Of a stretch of 64,000 nt of DNA, positions 43,448 to 55,172 are shown piece by piece; within the stretch, counting starts at the first letter, position 1, and each line of letters starts with the position of its first letter. The notes under the pieces are model-generated. The model did no database searches and was not told the origin of the DNA. It saw only the letters and a list, made by a program, of their open reading frames with translations. The DNA is taken from positions 1 through 64,000 of the forward strand of contig JADNYV010000102.1 in NCBI GenBank assembly GCA_015501055.1. The letters run 5' to 3'. This stretch comes from Mucidula mucida (taxonomy: Eukaryota > Basidiomycota > Agaricomycetes > Agaricales > Physalacriaceae). Position numbers and translations under genes: made by a program.

Positions 43448-45205
43448 TCACTGATTGCCCAGATCAAGTCAGACAGCGGGTCCGGAGCGGTTGCCGTGTG
43501 GCTGTGCTGGACCTGAAAGCCGATGTGGCGCTTACGCAGTGTGGTAAATAACAGCACCGTGTACCGCCATTCAACACCGACCAGGGTATCGCTTCCTACT
43601 GAAAGTGACGAGTTGAGTTTTCGTTCCACACTCAACAAAGTTTTCACTTGAATTATGAATCCTCGCATCGCTGCAGATTTTTATCCATGAACGGCCTATC
43701 CGATCTTGAGATTGCGTATAGTGTGTGGCGCAGAGTTTTTATGCAGTCACATTATGAAGTGTCGATGAAGAAGGCCGCCGTGGGAAAATGATCGGCCTTG
43801 CTTTCAACCATCATGAGTATAAAGTACTTTCTTGGGCTACGTGGGTGTGGGGTCTTCCGGGGCGGTGTTGACCTATCAACCCCTTGATTTCTAAGTGCTC
43901 TTGAACCCAAAAGAGACTACCTTGTCTGTTCAAGGAACAATGCCACCAGGTATGCTTCATCAAAACCAAACAGAGAACAATGCTGATACCATCGACAGAA
44001 AAGCCGAGTCCGCAAGAACACCGGTATCTCCATCCTTCCTTTCTTCGAAATGTCATCCGAGTCGCATACCGCCGCGTTTGGAACTGCGCCACGTCCCCCC
44101 GACATGCATTATACGCCTGATACGTCGCATCAAACCATAGACTCCGAGACATGTGCCAGCTTAGATAACGGTGAAGACGTGGAAGAGATCGAAGCTATCA
44201 TCGAAGCGATACAGGCGTCCGACATACCGGCATCCCATACACAGAAAACGGCGCGGAAACGACGCAAGGTCTTTTCCGTAAAGCTATCACATTCCCATGC
44301 CCAGAAAGGTTGGTATATCTCTTAGTTTAGTTCCACTGCAGGTATTAAAATTGTGCCACGTATTTTCAGCGAACGATCCATTTGATTATCAACACAAGTA
44401 CCCTGAGGATGCCCCTTTCCAAGAGATGGGCGAGATGGCCAGGGTGTGGAAGATGTTCTTGGAGGAATACATCAAGTACGACGCGGAAATGGTGGAGGAC
44501 TGGCGCGACGGACTCGATGTGTTACTCGTTTTCGTACGTTACTTTCCTGTCATTGCGTTTTTGACCTCGCAAAACTGATATTTTGGCCAAGGCCGGACTC
44601 TTCTCCGCTGTTGTGACCACCTTCCTTGTTCAGACGCTCAGAGCCTCCAGGTCAACATGTCTATGGTCACGGCCAGCATTATGGACGAGATGCTCCACAT
44701 GCAGCGCGCATTTTTTCTAAACGAACCGATTGAAGACGTAACCCGTTCCGCTCTGGGAATCAATTCTGTCGCCAGCCCATCTCTCACCGACCGGTGTGTC
44801 AATGGGATGTGGTTCACAAGCCTTGCGGTTAGTCTTACGACGGCATTGCTCGCTGTCCTGACAAAACAATGGATTCACCAGTATATGACTGTGCCGTCTG
44901 GAACACCGAGAGGTCGTAGTCGCATCCGACAGTACCGGTTTGACAGCTTAGAGAGCTGGCATGTACCCGTGATCATTGGATTGCTGCCTGTGCTGATGCA
45001 CCTTGCCCTTGGCGTGTTTTTTGGCGGCCTTGTACTGTACCTACGCTCCCTGGATACGTCCATGGCTGTAGTTGTTGGTAGCATCGCATCATTCGCCTTC
45101 ATTGCGTACTTCGGCACCACATTTCTCCCCACCATCAAACCGAACTGTCCATATAAAACGCCTTTGACGATCTACTCGTATTCTGCGTTTGGATACTTAC
45201 GTTTC
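43448..45205. repeat. Right arm of a large inverted repeat
   Basis: About 1.76 kb, nearly identical to the inverted left arm. It contains the empty insertion site of the hAT-type MITE (aaagccgatgtggcgctt, 43516-43533). Confidence 0.9.
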
Positions 45206-47276
45206 ACTACACGCACTATGATGCGCCGTATCCGGCAGCTTCTAACCAACATTTGCCTTCCTTGAAAAGGACATTAGCCTCAGGTGATGCTACTCCAGCG
45301 GCCGAGGGAACTTTCGTGGATGGCCCGACGACGGTATCGCCTGATGGTGCGGAGGCTTCTAAGATCATGTCATTGCGCGCTGTTGAGCGTGAAAGGGTCG
45401 AAGAGCAGGCGGACGATATCGACGCCTGCGCGCTTGCCTGGATTTTTGACATGTCCTCCAACTCTTCCGTGCAGGCCACTGTGATGGAGGCTCTCAGCAT
45501 TATGCCCCTTCACTCAGTCTGGATAGTAAAGGAAAAGTTTCCTTCAATCGCTGAAGACATTGAAGACTCGCTTCGCTCTCAAAGATATAGCAACCCCGAG
45601 GGTGTGACCCTTACAACATATGATCGTCTTTTCAGAGCTCTTGCTCGTTTTGATAGCCCCGATTGTGTCATGCCCACGCTCGCCAACGCCAGTCCAGACT
45701 CGTTTTCTGCCCTTCTGAATCACAATAAACCAGACCTAGCTGCTACGTTTCTCTCCGAGCAGCTCAAAGGCTCTGCTCAGGACAATTTCGATGTTCTGCT
45801 ATGGGCAAAAGTTCTTCAGAATGCGCTCAATCTAGGTACCTCTTGGCTTGAGGTGGAGGACAATGATTCCCCGGTCTGGACCGGATTTTTGAGTTGCATC
45901 CTGGGATCACACTGGTGTTCGGAGCCCATGTGGAACTGCGATGATCCTGCCGCAAGCATCGTATCGTTACCTCTTCACCGGCGTAGAAATCTAGAGAGGA
46001 TAATGGGTGGTCCGCTCGATTACGATAACTTCTGTTTGCAAGTACTAGATCGCCCGGATACGCACATCGCTACAACGTTTGCAGATGCACTACGGCATTT
46101 CATGCATCCATCACTCTGCAATTTCTTGTTATCCACCGTATACTCTAATCGTTGTCTGAGCCACGAATATGTTGGCCTTCCCTCCGACGTCCTGTTGCAC
46201 CTTGCCCGTCCGTCTGGTCCTCTAGTCGTTCGGCGCCCAGGCCTGCAACAACCATATCGAAGCTCATCGAAGCAACGAGAGTCTATGCAGGCGTTGATGG
46301 TCAGCCTCGATATAAGGAAGATGCCATCTTTAACCGACATAAACCCCTCATCAGGGCTACATTCCGCTCACTATTTAGCGTCGTATTCTCTGACACATTC
46401 TTGACGGATACCTTGACGGCGAAGGATAAACGGGATATGCTCCATCCATTTTTTAGGACGTTAACCATTAGCCCGCACCTTACCTCTGAGTTCATCGACC
46501 GTGCACCTCAGTGCCTGCTTACGCACATCTGTGACCTGGTATTCAGCGAAATACCTATCGCCGGTAACGACTCCGATCCAATCGAAATCGCTGCAGAAAT
46601 TTTGGAGTCCTATGTACGATTCCCTTCGTCGTCCAATCTTCTGGGACCCTCGGTGTATGGACGACTTGTTGAGAAACGGTGGATCAACCTAGTTCAGGAT
46701 GAATTCACCTCCATCTCGACTGCACTCGGTAATCGCAAAAGATTGAGCCTGTCCTACCCACTTCTTGCTTCTGCGTTCGTTGACGGACTAGGCCCTTTGT
46801 CGCGTACTGCGCCGCAAACCGCCTCGACGGTTTTGAGATATCTTCGAGAACAAGGCAATTTGGTCACTCTCTGCATGTCTCTGATGATGGCAGATCGTAC
46901 GCGACAGGCCAGCCTGAACAAGTTAGCGCAGATCTTCCTCGGTCACTCCGCAGAGTGGACCGCATGCCTCAGAGAACTTGAACGAATTGTCAACTCGCAA
47001 GACGGACGCGCCATTTACGACTGGTACACTGATGCGTACGATGTCTGGTCATGTTTCCTGGATTCACGAAATGGAGATTGCCTACCTCGTGGGCGAGATG
47101 CAGAGGAGCTGGTAGTGCTTCTCAAAACCATTTCAATATCATCGGTTGACCATTTAGTATGCCAACGCAATTCTCTCCCAAATCGAGCTGACACCTTCTT
47201 CTCACAGGCAACATCCCAAGATGCGAGGAACAAAGGGCCTTTGACTCCGTCCCCGGCAGGTCATTCGAAAGGATGA
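44050..47276 (+). CDS. DUF6535 membrane protein, right inverted copy (1-nt shifts)
   Basis: ATG 44050 (MSSESHTAAFGTAPRPPDMH). Exon 1 ends at about 44308 (AAA G, intron ending ttttcag). Exon 2 encodes NDPFDYQHKYPEDAPFQEMG, EEYIKYDAEMVEDWRDGLDV and LLVF. Exon 3 starts GCC GGA CTC (AGLFSAVVTTFL) after ccaag and encodes membrane helices, then the long C-terminal region (ALAWIFDMSSNSSVQATVME, NFDVLLWAKVLQNALNLGTS, RATFRSLFSVVFSDTFLTD, LVTLCMSLMMADRTRQA) up to TGA at 47276. One-base shifts are needed near 44635, 45230-45262 and 46240. No substitution stop was seen, so this copy may be the functional one. Family function unknown. Confidence 0.8.
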
Positions 47277-48605
47277 CCATCCGATCCTGCACATTCCGTC
47301 TCTAGTGTACAATCCCATGCGACCCCAAGAGGGAATAGAAATGATCTACTGTATGATGATGTAGTAAAGTAGCTACGCACATGACTGAAGCCTTCATGGT
47401 ATAATTGTCGTTTCGGAAAGCATGTGTGGCACATGAAAAGTCTTGTCGGGATGTGGCACGCGGTCTGACAATAAAGTCGTCGTGAGCCATGATCTTCCAA
47501 GTCGAGCTACTTCTCGTGATACATTGTACGTTAGCAGAGGTGCTGAGGAATTCAGCTGGAGGCTGGAGCGCGATGTCATTATCATCATTGACGCCGCGAT
47601 GTTTAGATTACAAGAAAGTACTAGTATAGTCGATAGCATTACAACAACAGAACCTGTTGCTGGGTTACATTTTTGTAGTCGTCGTGGGCATACTGAACAA
47701 TAATATGCGAGATGGCAAGACAAAACTGTTTTGATCTTTTTGTGCAGGAGTTCCTTATAATTCAGGTCGAGAGAGATGAGTAAAGTAGATCATTATGCCC
47801 CAGAACACACGTCTTCTAGATAAGGTTGTCCAGAGATTACCAAACCCATCGGACACCTTTCTAGAGCTCCTGAAAGAGAGAGGAGAAGGGTGAGTGATTA
47901 TTTGCGTAAAGCAGTGCTTTTAACGCATCACCTTTAAGATCTGTCTCGGAGCTGATGATTTGGTTCCAGAAGCAGAGGAATAGAGACGCTCATCGGCGAG
48001 GAAAACGATCGTCAAGAGAACCAGGTACGAAGGGAGAGTGCGAGAATATGCTTGACCAGCTATCGAAGTGAAGCTATGACAAAATTCTAAGCGCCAGGAT
48101 AGCATCCTAACCTATCCTGACATTCCTAGGCAAAGAAACGTCAACGGTATCATTTTTCACGGTGAGAAGCCTTGCTTACGATCAGAGGATGGGAAGTTGG
48201 CTGATGAACAACTGTTAGGACCAATCTCACATTTAGTGATCTACCTGATGCCTTCTTGCATCCCTCTCCTCCCATCCCAGCCGCCCACTCTTTTCTCAGT
48301 GCATCAAATTTCTGCACATTGGTTGGGCATGGCCGGACTGATTCACATTGTGAATGTGAACGTTCCGCATAGTATACACATCTTTTTTTCAAATCTCTCC
48401 CGAAGCTTTATGTAGTAGGTAGCATGCAGCAATGGGAAACCCCACGTTCTTTGGTTTGTATATGACCGTCTGGTACTGTAAATCTCATCGCCGTGGCACC
48501 CCTTTTGTACTGACCGTGAATCGTGGACTGATTGACGCAGGATGATGATGAGTGCGGTACTGTAGTAAGCACATTGAACAGATCGTAAAATACAACAAAA
48601 AATAC
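47277..48605. other. Stretch without a supported gene
   Basis: Only short, domain-free frames on both strands. Probably 3' flank of the DUF6535 gene plus gene remnants. Confidence 0.4.
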
Positions 48606-48790
48606 CTAGCTACCTATATATCTGTCGATCCATATCGTCCAAAGGCCAGCCACCTCATCTTCCAACTGGCCCGCCGCCAACACCTGCTTTTTGATCAGCT
48701 TACTACGTTTTGGCATGACCTCCTCATTCCACTCGCGCGACACCCTCTCCTCCAACCCGAAACCAAGCCCATTCCCAATTGTAATACACA
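48606..48790 (-). pseudogene. Relic of a fourth AIM9-like phosphotransferase (3' end only)
   Basis: The minus strand gives GLGFGLEERVS, EEVMPKRSKLIKKQVLAAGQ and LEDEVA. In shifted frame it gives WPLDDMDRQIY, matching the last about 60 residues of the tandem copies at 27-34 kb (EQVLAAAELGGEAAEIAV, WPLDDMDEEIYA). The rest of the gene is absent and the upstream side joins the dispersed repeat. Confidence 0.75.
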
Positions 48791-49021
48791 GCATCCTCCG
48801 CTTCAGTGTCCTGTCTGGAGCCACTTATCGTTCGAGGTCGCGCTCCGAGCTCTCAGCTGGTGGTGCGTGGCAAGAAGGATCTGTTTTGCGATTTTGGGCT
48901 CACTGCGCGTCGTTATACCTCCACCACATTGCCACTGGAGAGTGTCAATGCCTTTGCACCGCGCATGAAACTCCCTTTGTTGAAGAAACGGTCACAATAG
49001 TCCTTTATGATTGATGTCAAT
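48785..49021 (+). repeat. Dispersed repeat, copy 2
   Basis: Diverged copy of 43245-43447. The best-conserved parts are ccacttatcgttcgaggtcgc and gcgcatgaaactcccttt with following gttgaagaaacggtcac. Confidence 0.75.
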
Positions 49022-49118
49022 GGTCAAGGACTCACTCAGGGTCGTCACGCGCTCTTTGTTTACAAACATTCATGAACAGCATAAAACGCCCGCTGGCCTC
49101 TCTCTACAATCTCCTACT

Positions 49119-49810
49119 ATGCCCACCATGCAACGCGTAAGACATCCCTCCGATAACATTTTTGCCCCAGCCTCCGACTACGGTGGCGTCGTCCCCGATC
49201 ATCTCGTCAATCCAGCTAGCAAAGACCCTTGGAAGAAGAAGAAAGACCAAACCTCCCGCGCCATGAGACAGATGAGCGATGCCGAATTCGAAAGAACTGT
49301 GTACGAGGGAATTGGCTTGAACGAGGTCGGTGACGCGGAGAGGGAAGCGTACAAGCAGGTCCTGATGTCCTCAGACGATTGGTCCGAGTGCGATAAAATG
49401 AGTATGTCTTTCTCTCTCCACTAACACTTATTCGATCCTGATCTAATCTCATTGTAGACGCGTACATGAACATCCTGCAGAACCTGCGCAGCGTAGTCAA
49501 GATGGTGAAGGAGAACGCAAAGATCGAAGAGACAATGCTGCCCCTTGGCATATGCATGCCGGCCGACGGAGAAACATCTACTGTTTGGCCAGAGGCGAAA
49601 GAGGTCGATGATGTGATGCGTAGCATGATGTCTGGTCCTTTGCCTGACGCAACTGTGGCGCGTTTCCCCGGCCCAAAGCATGATGCGCGCTATACGCCGG
49701 GCATTGGAGGACCCCGCACGCCGTACGCGTACGAACTAGCCGAATCGATGCCCAGCACGCCCTCGCCCTCGCCAACAAAGAAGCGAAAGCGTGGCCTGCC
49801 TAGTTCTTGA
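49119..49810 (+). CDS. Hypothetical protein with C-terminal basic cluster
   Basis: Two exons (49119-49401 and 49458-49810) joined by a 56-bp GT-AG intron in phase (KM then NAYMNILQNL); frame intact. About 210 residues: MPTMQRVRHPSDNIFAPASD, SDAEFERTVYEGIGLNEVGD, a helical middle (NILQNLRSVVKMVKENAKIE), a Pro/Ser-rich tail with PSTPSPSPTKKRKRGLPSS. The PTKKRKR cluster is a good candidate nuclear localisation signal and the TPSPSPTK context looks like CDK-type phosphosites. I do not recognise the family. It is convergent with ORC6, about 110 bp apart. Confidence 0.7.
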
Positions 49811-49921
49811 TGGCTTTTTGACTTTTGCTTTGAACGATTTTCTTTGTATGCTACAAATTTACTGTATCTACTACATTCCCGCACATATCCTTGTATTTAA
49901 TGGTATCATAAACAGAAAATC

Positions 49922-51357
49922 CTAAGCCCGTATTGTAAAGGGATTGCCACATCTTTCTACTATTCTTTTCTTGCTCTCCCACATCGCAAGAACACGGGGG
50001 TCCTTTGAATTCCACTGCTGCATGCCCAAGTACACAGGTCGAAAGCGACGAACGCTCTCTTGCTCCTCCTCCTCCCCGTCCTCTTCGTCCCCATCCGACA
50101 TCGGCTCCTCCACCATAACCTGGCGTCTGACAGGCGACTCTTGGGTAATGGCTCGTGATGAACGCCGAACGGTGGGCGTACTCTGGGGTGACATAAACAG
50201 AGGACGAGCGATGGTTTCAATGGTGGGAGACGTAGGGATGACGCGTTTCTTGGTAGGCGTTTCGAACTCTCCGTTCAGTGGCGCAACACCGAAGACCGGC
50301 TTGGAAGCTCTGATCTGTCGCTTAGACGGTGTCTCCACCACAAAGGTGGACTGCACCGAGTCCAACCTCTGCCTCTTCATTTGGTTTTGTATCGTCAGTT
50401 CATCCTCCAAGTCAGAGCTAGGCTCAGGGCAACTTTTACGCTTGTTATCGCCGGTGGGAGGAACTCGCCTCGTAGGTGATCTAGAAGGAGAGGATGGAGC
50501 AGGGGATGTCCCGATATTCGGACCGGGTTTAGTAGGTGAAGCGGGTTGTTTCGAGGGAGAGGGCTTCATGGGCGGAACGCGGTTGGGGGTTTTAGTAGGA
50601 GATCTACGAACGGTCGTAGGCGTGCGCGGGAAAGGTGGAAGAACGGAAGCGGAATTGTAGTCCGCTTGTATTTGTGCAGCGAGTGAGCCTGCTCTGATAG
50701 TCAGACCATTCACGATCCGCTTGCATTGGGTCGCGTTAACGGCCTCCGAATGCATTAGAGCGGTTAGGTTGATCTCGTTTGGCTACAAGTACAATTAGAT
50801 GTAAAAGTACAGGGCGACGCGCCAAGCATACCTTCAAAAGATTGCAAACCCAATAGAAGATCGCAATCCGAACGTGCTTCGCCAAGGTATTCTCCAAATC
50901 CAAAAGTGACAATGCCTGCGTCTCGACTTTTTCTGACCAAGCGTCAAATGTGCGGCCAAGAGATTCCAGCTGGTACTGTCTTATGAGCCCTTGATAGAAT
51001 CCCCCAGTGCCTGAACGCGTCTTTCGTGTTTCTCCTTCTTCAAGCGCTTTTTTCACCGTCTCGACACCCTTCTTGAAGTCGCTTGGTTTCAAACACGACG
51101 CTTCTTGGGCAGGTTTGAGCTTCACGTCACCATTATGAAGTCTAGGCACGACCTTCAGCTTAACGCATTCACAAAAAGGGTACTACTTACCTTTCAGACG
51201 CGAGATACGCGCAAATGGCTGCTAATCCGGACTTTGAGGCCCCCAAGTCGTATCCAGAGCCAGCCGTGGTCTTGACTTGAGCCAAGCGAAAGAAGGCAAG
51301 CGCCTTTTTATATGTCTCGTTGTTTCCGCAGAGATTTCTAATGAGTTTAGTATCCAT
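49922..51357 (-). CDS. ORC6: Origin recognition complex subunit 6
   Basis: ORC6 is part of the complex that loads MCM at replication origins in the nucleus. Exons: 51357-51191, 51158-50832 and 50782-49922 (stop TAG). The N-terminal TFIIB-like region reads MDTKLIRNLCGNNETYKKAL, GSGYDLGASKSGLAAICAYL, then ASCLKPSDFKKGVETVKKAL, ENTLAKHVRIAIFYWVCNLL and NATQCKRIVNGLTIRAGSLA. A long Pro/Ser/Thr-rich linker with many SPTK/TPTK sites (likely CDK targets) follows. The C terminus has MQQWNSKDPRVLAMWESKKR. The first intron would be only about 32 bp and the phases do not match by one base, so a base is probably missing near 51158-51191. The start could also lie upstream at an extra exon. Identification rests on overall architecture. 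Confidence 0.78.
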
Positions 51358-53142
51358 GACTGACAAGGATGGTGGATGCAGAGAGAAAGGGGGGACTTGC
51401 CTTTTTGGGACCACGCGTCTTTGTCGGCCTGTCCGGGCCGCTTTGCCGCCCTCAGCTTCAGCCTCAACGTATTTCTATTCGAATACGTGTTTTTTTTCTA
51501 TTCAAATACATGGTTCTTCTTCTTCTCGCTCTGAGGTCTCCACTTCAAATGATTCGAGTCAAGCTCTATGAACTCTCTTCAGATCCTAGCATCCAACTAG
51601 CAGTTTATTTCTGTTTGATGAATTATATCTACAACATTCTGATAGCTCAATCAAAACAAGCTGATAGCTGATAGCTGAACAATAGGGACGAGAAATACGA
51701 TAAGTCCGAAAACGATAAACGGAGATTCACTTCATATACAGCTTGCACCATCTCATCGGAGTCTACTGCGCGACGACAATTCATATCTGAACGGAAGACA
51801 GAACCAGATGAGGAGAGCCTCGGTCGCAGCTAAGAATAATCACTGAACGTACTTTCGTGAGCTTCCATACGTCGTCGGTAAGTTGTACGCCTCATGATGA
51901 AGTTCCGAATCCCATCTTCCTTTTCCTGTTCTACAGCAATCTACAGTCAGCAGGGATTAGCCAACCAGATGCGGTACAGTGTCGGGGGGCATTACCAAGA
52001 TCAAGCGCCGAAGGTGGAAGAGTTCTGATTGACACGTCTGGATCTTCACTGAGCTGTGAAGATACAGCGCGGCCAGATACTCTCGTTGCAGAGTGCATGC
52101 AGTCAATTTGAGATCAAAGCTGTCGCGTTCGAAGGCCCGCAAATCGTGAGCGGCATCAAGTTTCTCAGTGACTTCTTGTACATAGTCGTGGAGTTTTTCC
52201 AAGCGCGATGCAGGATGACATGGGGGAAAATGAGTGTACAACGAGCTCGCTAGTCGGCCCAGTACTCATGAAGAGCGAGACTACGATGCGCATGATCGTC
52301 GATGACGGCACCAGTGCGAAAACAATGCTTGCGAATATGTCCAGTTCCATCGATTCGATGGGACCGTGGCAGAACCATCGTATAGCGAAGGTGAATTCTG
52401 AATCCGCCGAAGACGCATCCAGCTAGAGGAACTTCTGAAACCGATATGTGAAAAAGCGCTCCCAATACGAGTCTCACATTTCCTCGAAATGCGTTCGGGG
52501 ACCCGGCGCGGGAGCAGAACAATTCTGTAATGACAGAATCATCGTGCCCTGACAGGAATCAAATCTAGCTGTACCCGTCAGTCAAACGTTTCACGGACGA
52601 CCACTCAATCAATGATAAGTAGCACAGCGTACAAGCGGGTTAACGCGATACTATGCACCGGCGAAAGTTGTGCGATGGCATACAGCCGGTATCTCAAGGC
52701 TTCCTGAATTGAAAGGCACGGAGTAGGCTGTAATCGTCAGTCAAGCATTTCAGAAAGACAAACCAATCATTGATAGCAAGCCGCAAAGACCAGCTGTATG
52801 AGCGGAATAACGCGATATTATGGACCGGCGAAGATTGTGCGAACAGCATACAGTATCTGTCTTCCATCATAATGCAGCCCATATCATATGAATGCCCTAA
52901 AATAAATAGGGAACTTGAGTGTCAGAGGTCACCACATAAAGCGAGACGAGTCCTTGGAGAAAACCGAGTATGTTGAACTCGCAGGCCGAGGCTATTGACT
53001 GCAAGCTATACGAGTCAAAAAAAGGTCTTCAATGTCGGAATCCTCCATCCAGGACATTGTAAGTATGCAAGGCCCTAATTCACAGTGGTGGTCATAGGAA
53101 GGAGCGTCGGACCGATTGTTCCGTCAACTGTTGTCTCCTCCC
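51358..53142. other. Stretch without a supported gene
   Basis: Contains only short open frames. An internal degenerate tandem duplication lies at 52577-52860. The last 100 bp are the promoter side of the hydrolase gene. Confidence 0.4.
52577..52860 (+). repeat. Diverged tandem duplication, period about 159 bp
   Basis: gtcagtcaaacgtttca (52577) and gtcagtcaagcatttca (52736) start two aligned copies. Both contain aatcaatgata or aatcattgata, taacgcgata(c/t)ta and caccggcgaa or gaccggcgaa. Similarity is roughly three quarters by eye. Confidence 0.75.
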
Positions 53143-54249
53143 ATGGACATGGATTGCTCGACTCTGACTTACAAACACGTCGGCCAAGTAGAGGTCAAAC
53201 TCGATCTCTACCACCCAATGCAATGTCTTTCTCCCACTGTTCCTGCCATCATATACTTCCACGGTGGCGGTTTGACGGTCGGCGACCGCAAAAGCTGGTT
53301 TCCCAAATGGCTGCAGAGTACGTACGTGAGCACATCTGTAGTACGCTGTATGAGCCTGGCTTACATCGATTTCAGCTAGAGCTGTAAACGCGGGCATCGC
53401 CTTCGTATCGGCCGATTATAGGCTCATTCCATCGGGCGGAGTAACTGGCCATGACATTCTCCAAGACGTGAAGGACGTGTTTGCCTTCGTCGGAGGGCGT
53501 CAGTTCACACACGAGTCTACCGGCGCAAAGTACACCATTGACGGGGACTCCCTTGCTGCTGTCGGAACGAGCTCAGGCGGTCTGTGCGCCTATCTCGCTG
53601 CTATTCACGCCGTCCCCCAGCCCAAAGCCATCGTGTCCATGTACGGAATGGGCGGAGACTTCTTGGCAAGGCTTCCTTCACGCCTCGGTAACCCCAGCGT
53701 CTTACCTTTTTCTAGACACCACATTACCTCGAAGCCAAAAAAGAAATATTCTTTCGCGGCAGAGAGTTGCTCGACCCCGCCGATCCCAAGTTCAAGGACC
53801 TCCAGCATCCTGCATGCCTCACCACATCTTCGCTCTCTTCGTCTCCTTTAGAGTATTGCCCTCCGACCTCCCCCACGCCCAGCTATCCCGCTAATCCGCG
53901 TATGCAATTGACGCGACTCTATCTCCAGCTCGGCGTCTTCCTCGATTATTATACTGGAGAGCCCAATACCACTGCCATTGAGGATGGGAATACATCCCTA
54001 TTTCCTCAGGCAAACGTGTCATCGAGTTGGCCTCCAACGTTGCTTATACACGGAGACCAAGACACTGCTGTACCCGTCGGCGAGTCCAAGAATTTACAAC
54101 GTTTACTTTTGGAAGCGGGCGCGTACAGCGAACTGGTTGTCGTGCCAGGTTGCGAACACTCGTTCGATTATGTGCAGGGAAACGAAGAGCAGTTTGGGAC
54201 GATTTTCGAACAAGTCATCAGTTTCTTGAAAGAGCGTCTCTGTACATAA
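53143..54249 (+). CDS. Alpha/beta hydrolase (HGGG esterase/lipase-like), copy A
   Basis: Exons 53143-53317, 53376-53665 and 53716-54249, stop TAA. The frame is intact if the second intron is GC-AG (gcaagg...tttttctag, 50 bp). Motifs: oxyanion-hole YFHGGGLTVGDRKSWFP, AFVSADYRLIPSGG, nucleophile elbow AAVGTSSGGLCAYL (Ser in GTSSG), acid LIHGDQDTAVPVGESKN and catalytic His in PGCEHSFDYVQGN. This is the layout of the hormone-sensitive-lipase-like branch. No signal peptide is evident, so it is probably intracellular. Substrate unknown. A broken paralogue lies inverted at 61035-61949; its corresponding intron has a normal GT donor. Confidence 0.88.
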
Positions 54250-55089
54250 GGTGTGTTCATTGTCCAGAGCGCCAACTATCCCTGATGTTGACGCAGGCAT
54301 GCCAAGATATGTATCGTTAATGAGAAGGATTTGCTGTTTTTACTCTGCATCTCGGGCTTCAAGTCGGTCATTGGAGGTACTAGCCGCAGAGGAAATTCAC
54401 CGCTGTTGAATGCGTCGTCGACGTCGATCATTTGTCTTCGATCAGCGTTCATTTATGTCTGATTCTCCTTGCGGAGGGTGTCGTTCCCACGTTTGGAATG
54501 TAGATGTGAGTGGGGGTTCAAGATGTTTGCTCCCGTTGGCGTTGAATTCCCAATCGGGCATTGCCCCACTTTCCTCTTACCACCACGCACGCATTCAATC
54601 ATCCTCGTCGGGACTCTGCAGTAACAGCGTCTCTAGAATGACATCTCCTACGCCCCCAGCAGGCACGCACGCATGCGTATACACGTATCCGCAAACGCGC
54701 TGACATGCACGTACTTCGGCGTCACTTTGAATGGAGACAGCGGTGGGACGGAGTGAATATATTGGGCCAACAGCAATCCTCGTGGATCTGTGCGCAGATC
54801 TGTGATTGTCGCATCTGATGGAGAACCCGAGTCGGAAATGTGAGGTTGGGTGTTTTCGCATTGGGATTGGTCGCTGGGAAGGTTTTTACCTGCTGCTTTT
54901 CTCATGTATGGAATGCTTTCCTATACTTGGAAACTGCACATGAAGCGATAGCTTTTTTCTGTGAGTTTCAGCCATTTTTTCCCCAACATTTCTATAGAGA
55001 TTGATATTGATTCCGTGTCGGCTTTAGTAAACTGCGGTTAACCTACAACATTTCCTGACAAGGCTCTTTGCGACTCGGAGGGCGCATAC
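54250..55089. other. Intergenic
   Basis: 3' flank of the hydrolase and promoter region of the next gene; no supported gene. Confidence 0.4.
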
Positions 55090-55097
55090 TATATAAG
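55090..55097 (+). promoter_or_regulatory. TATA box of the SNG1-like gene
   Basis: TATATAAG lies 83 bp upstream of the ATG at 55173, a normal spacing for a TATA-driven fungal gene. Confidence 0.6.
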
Positions 55098-55172
55098 CTC
55101 AACCACTTGTTCTGGACTTTATCATCCCCAGCAAGGATCTTCCCCATCCTACCTTTCATTTGATCATTCTCC

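Noticed and set aside
43895..44140. 81-codon frame (MLLNPKETTLSVQG) upstream of the right DUF6535 start
   Set aside because: It overlaps the DUF6535 ATG in another frame and is also present in the inverted left arm; most likely 5' UTR.
49944..50660. 238-codon plus-strand frame
   Set aside because: Antisense to the low-complexity Pro/Ser linker of ORC6; the minus frame has the motifs and CDK-site pattern.
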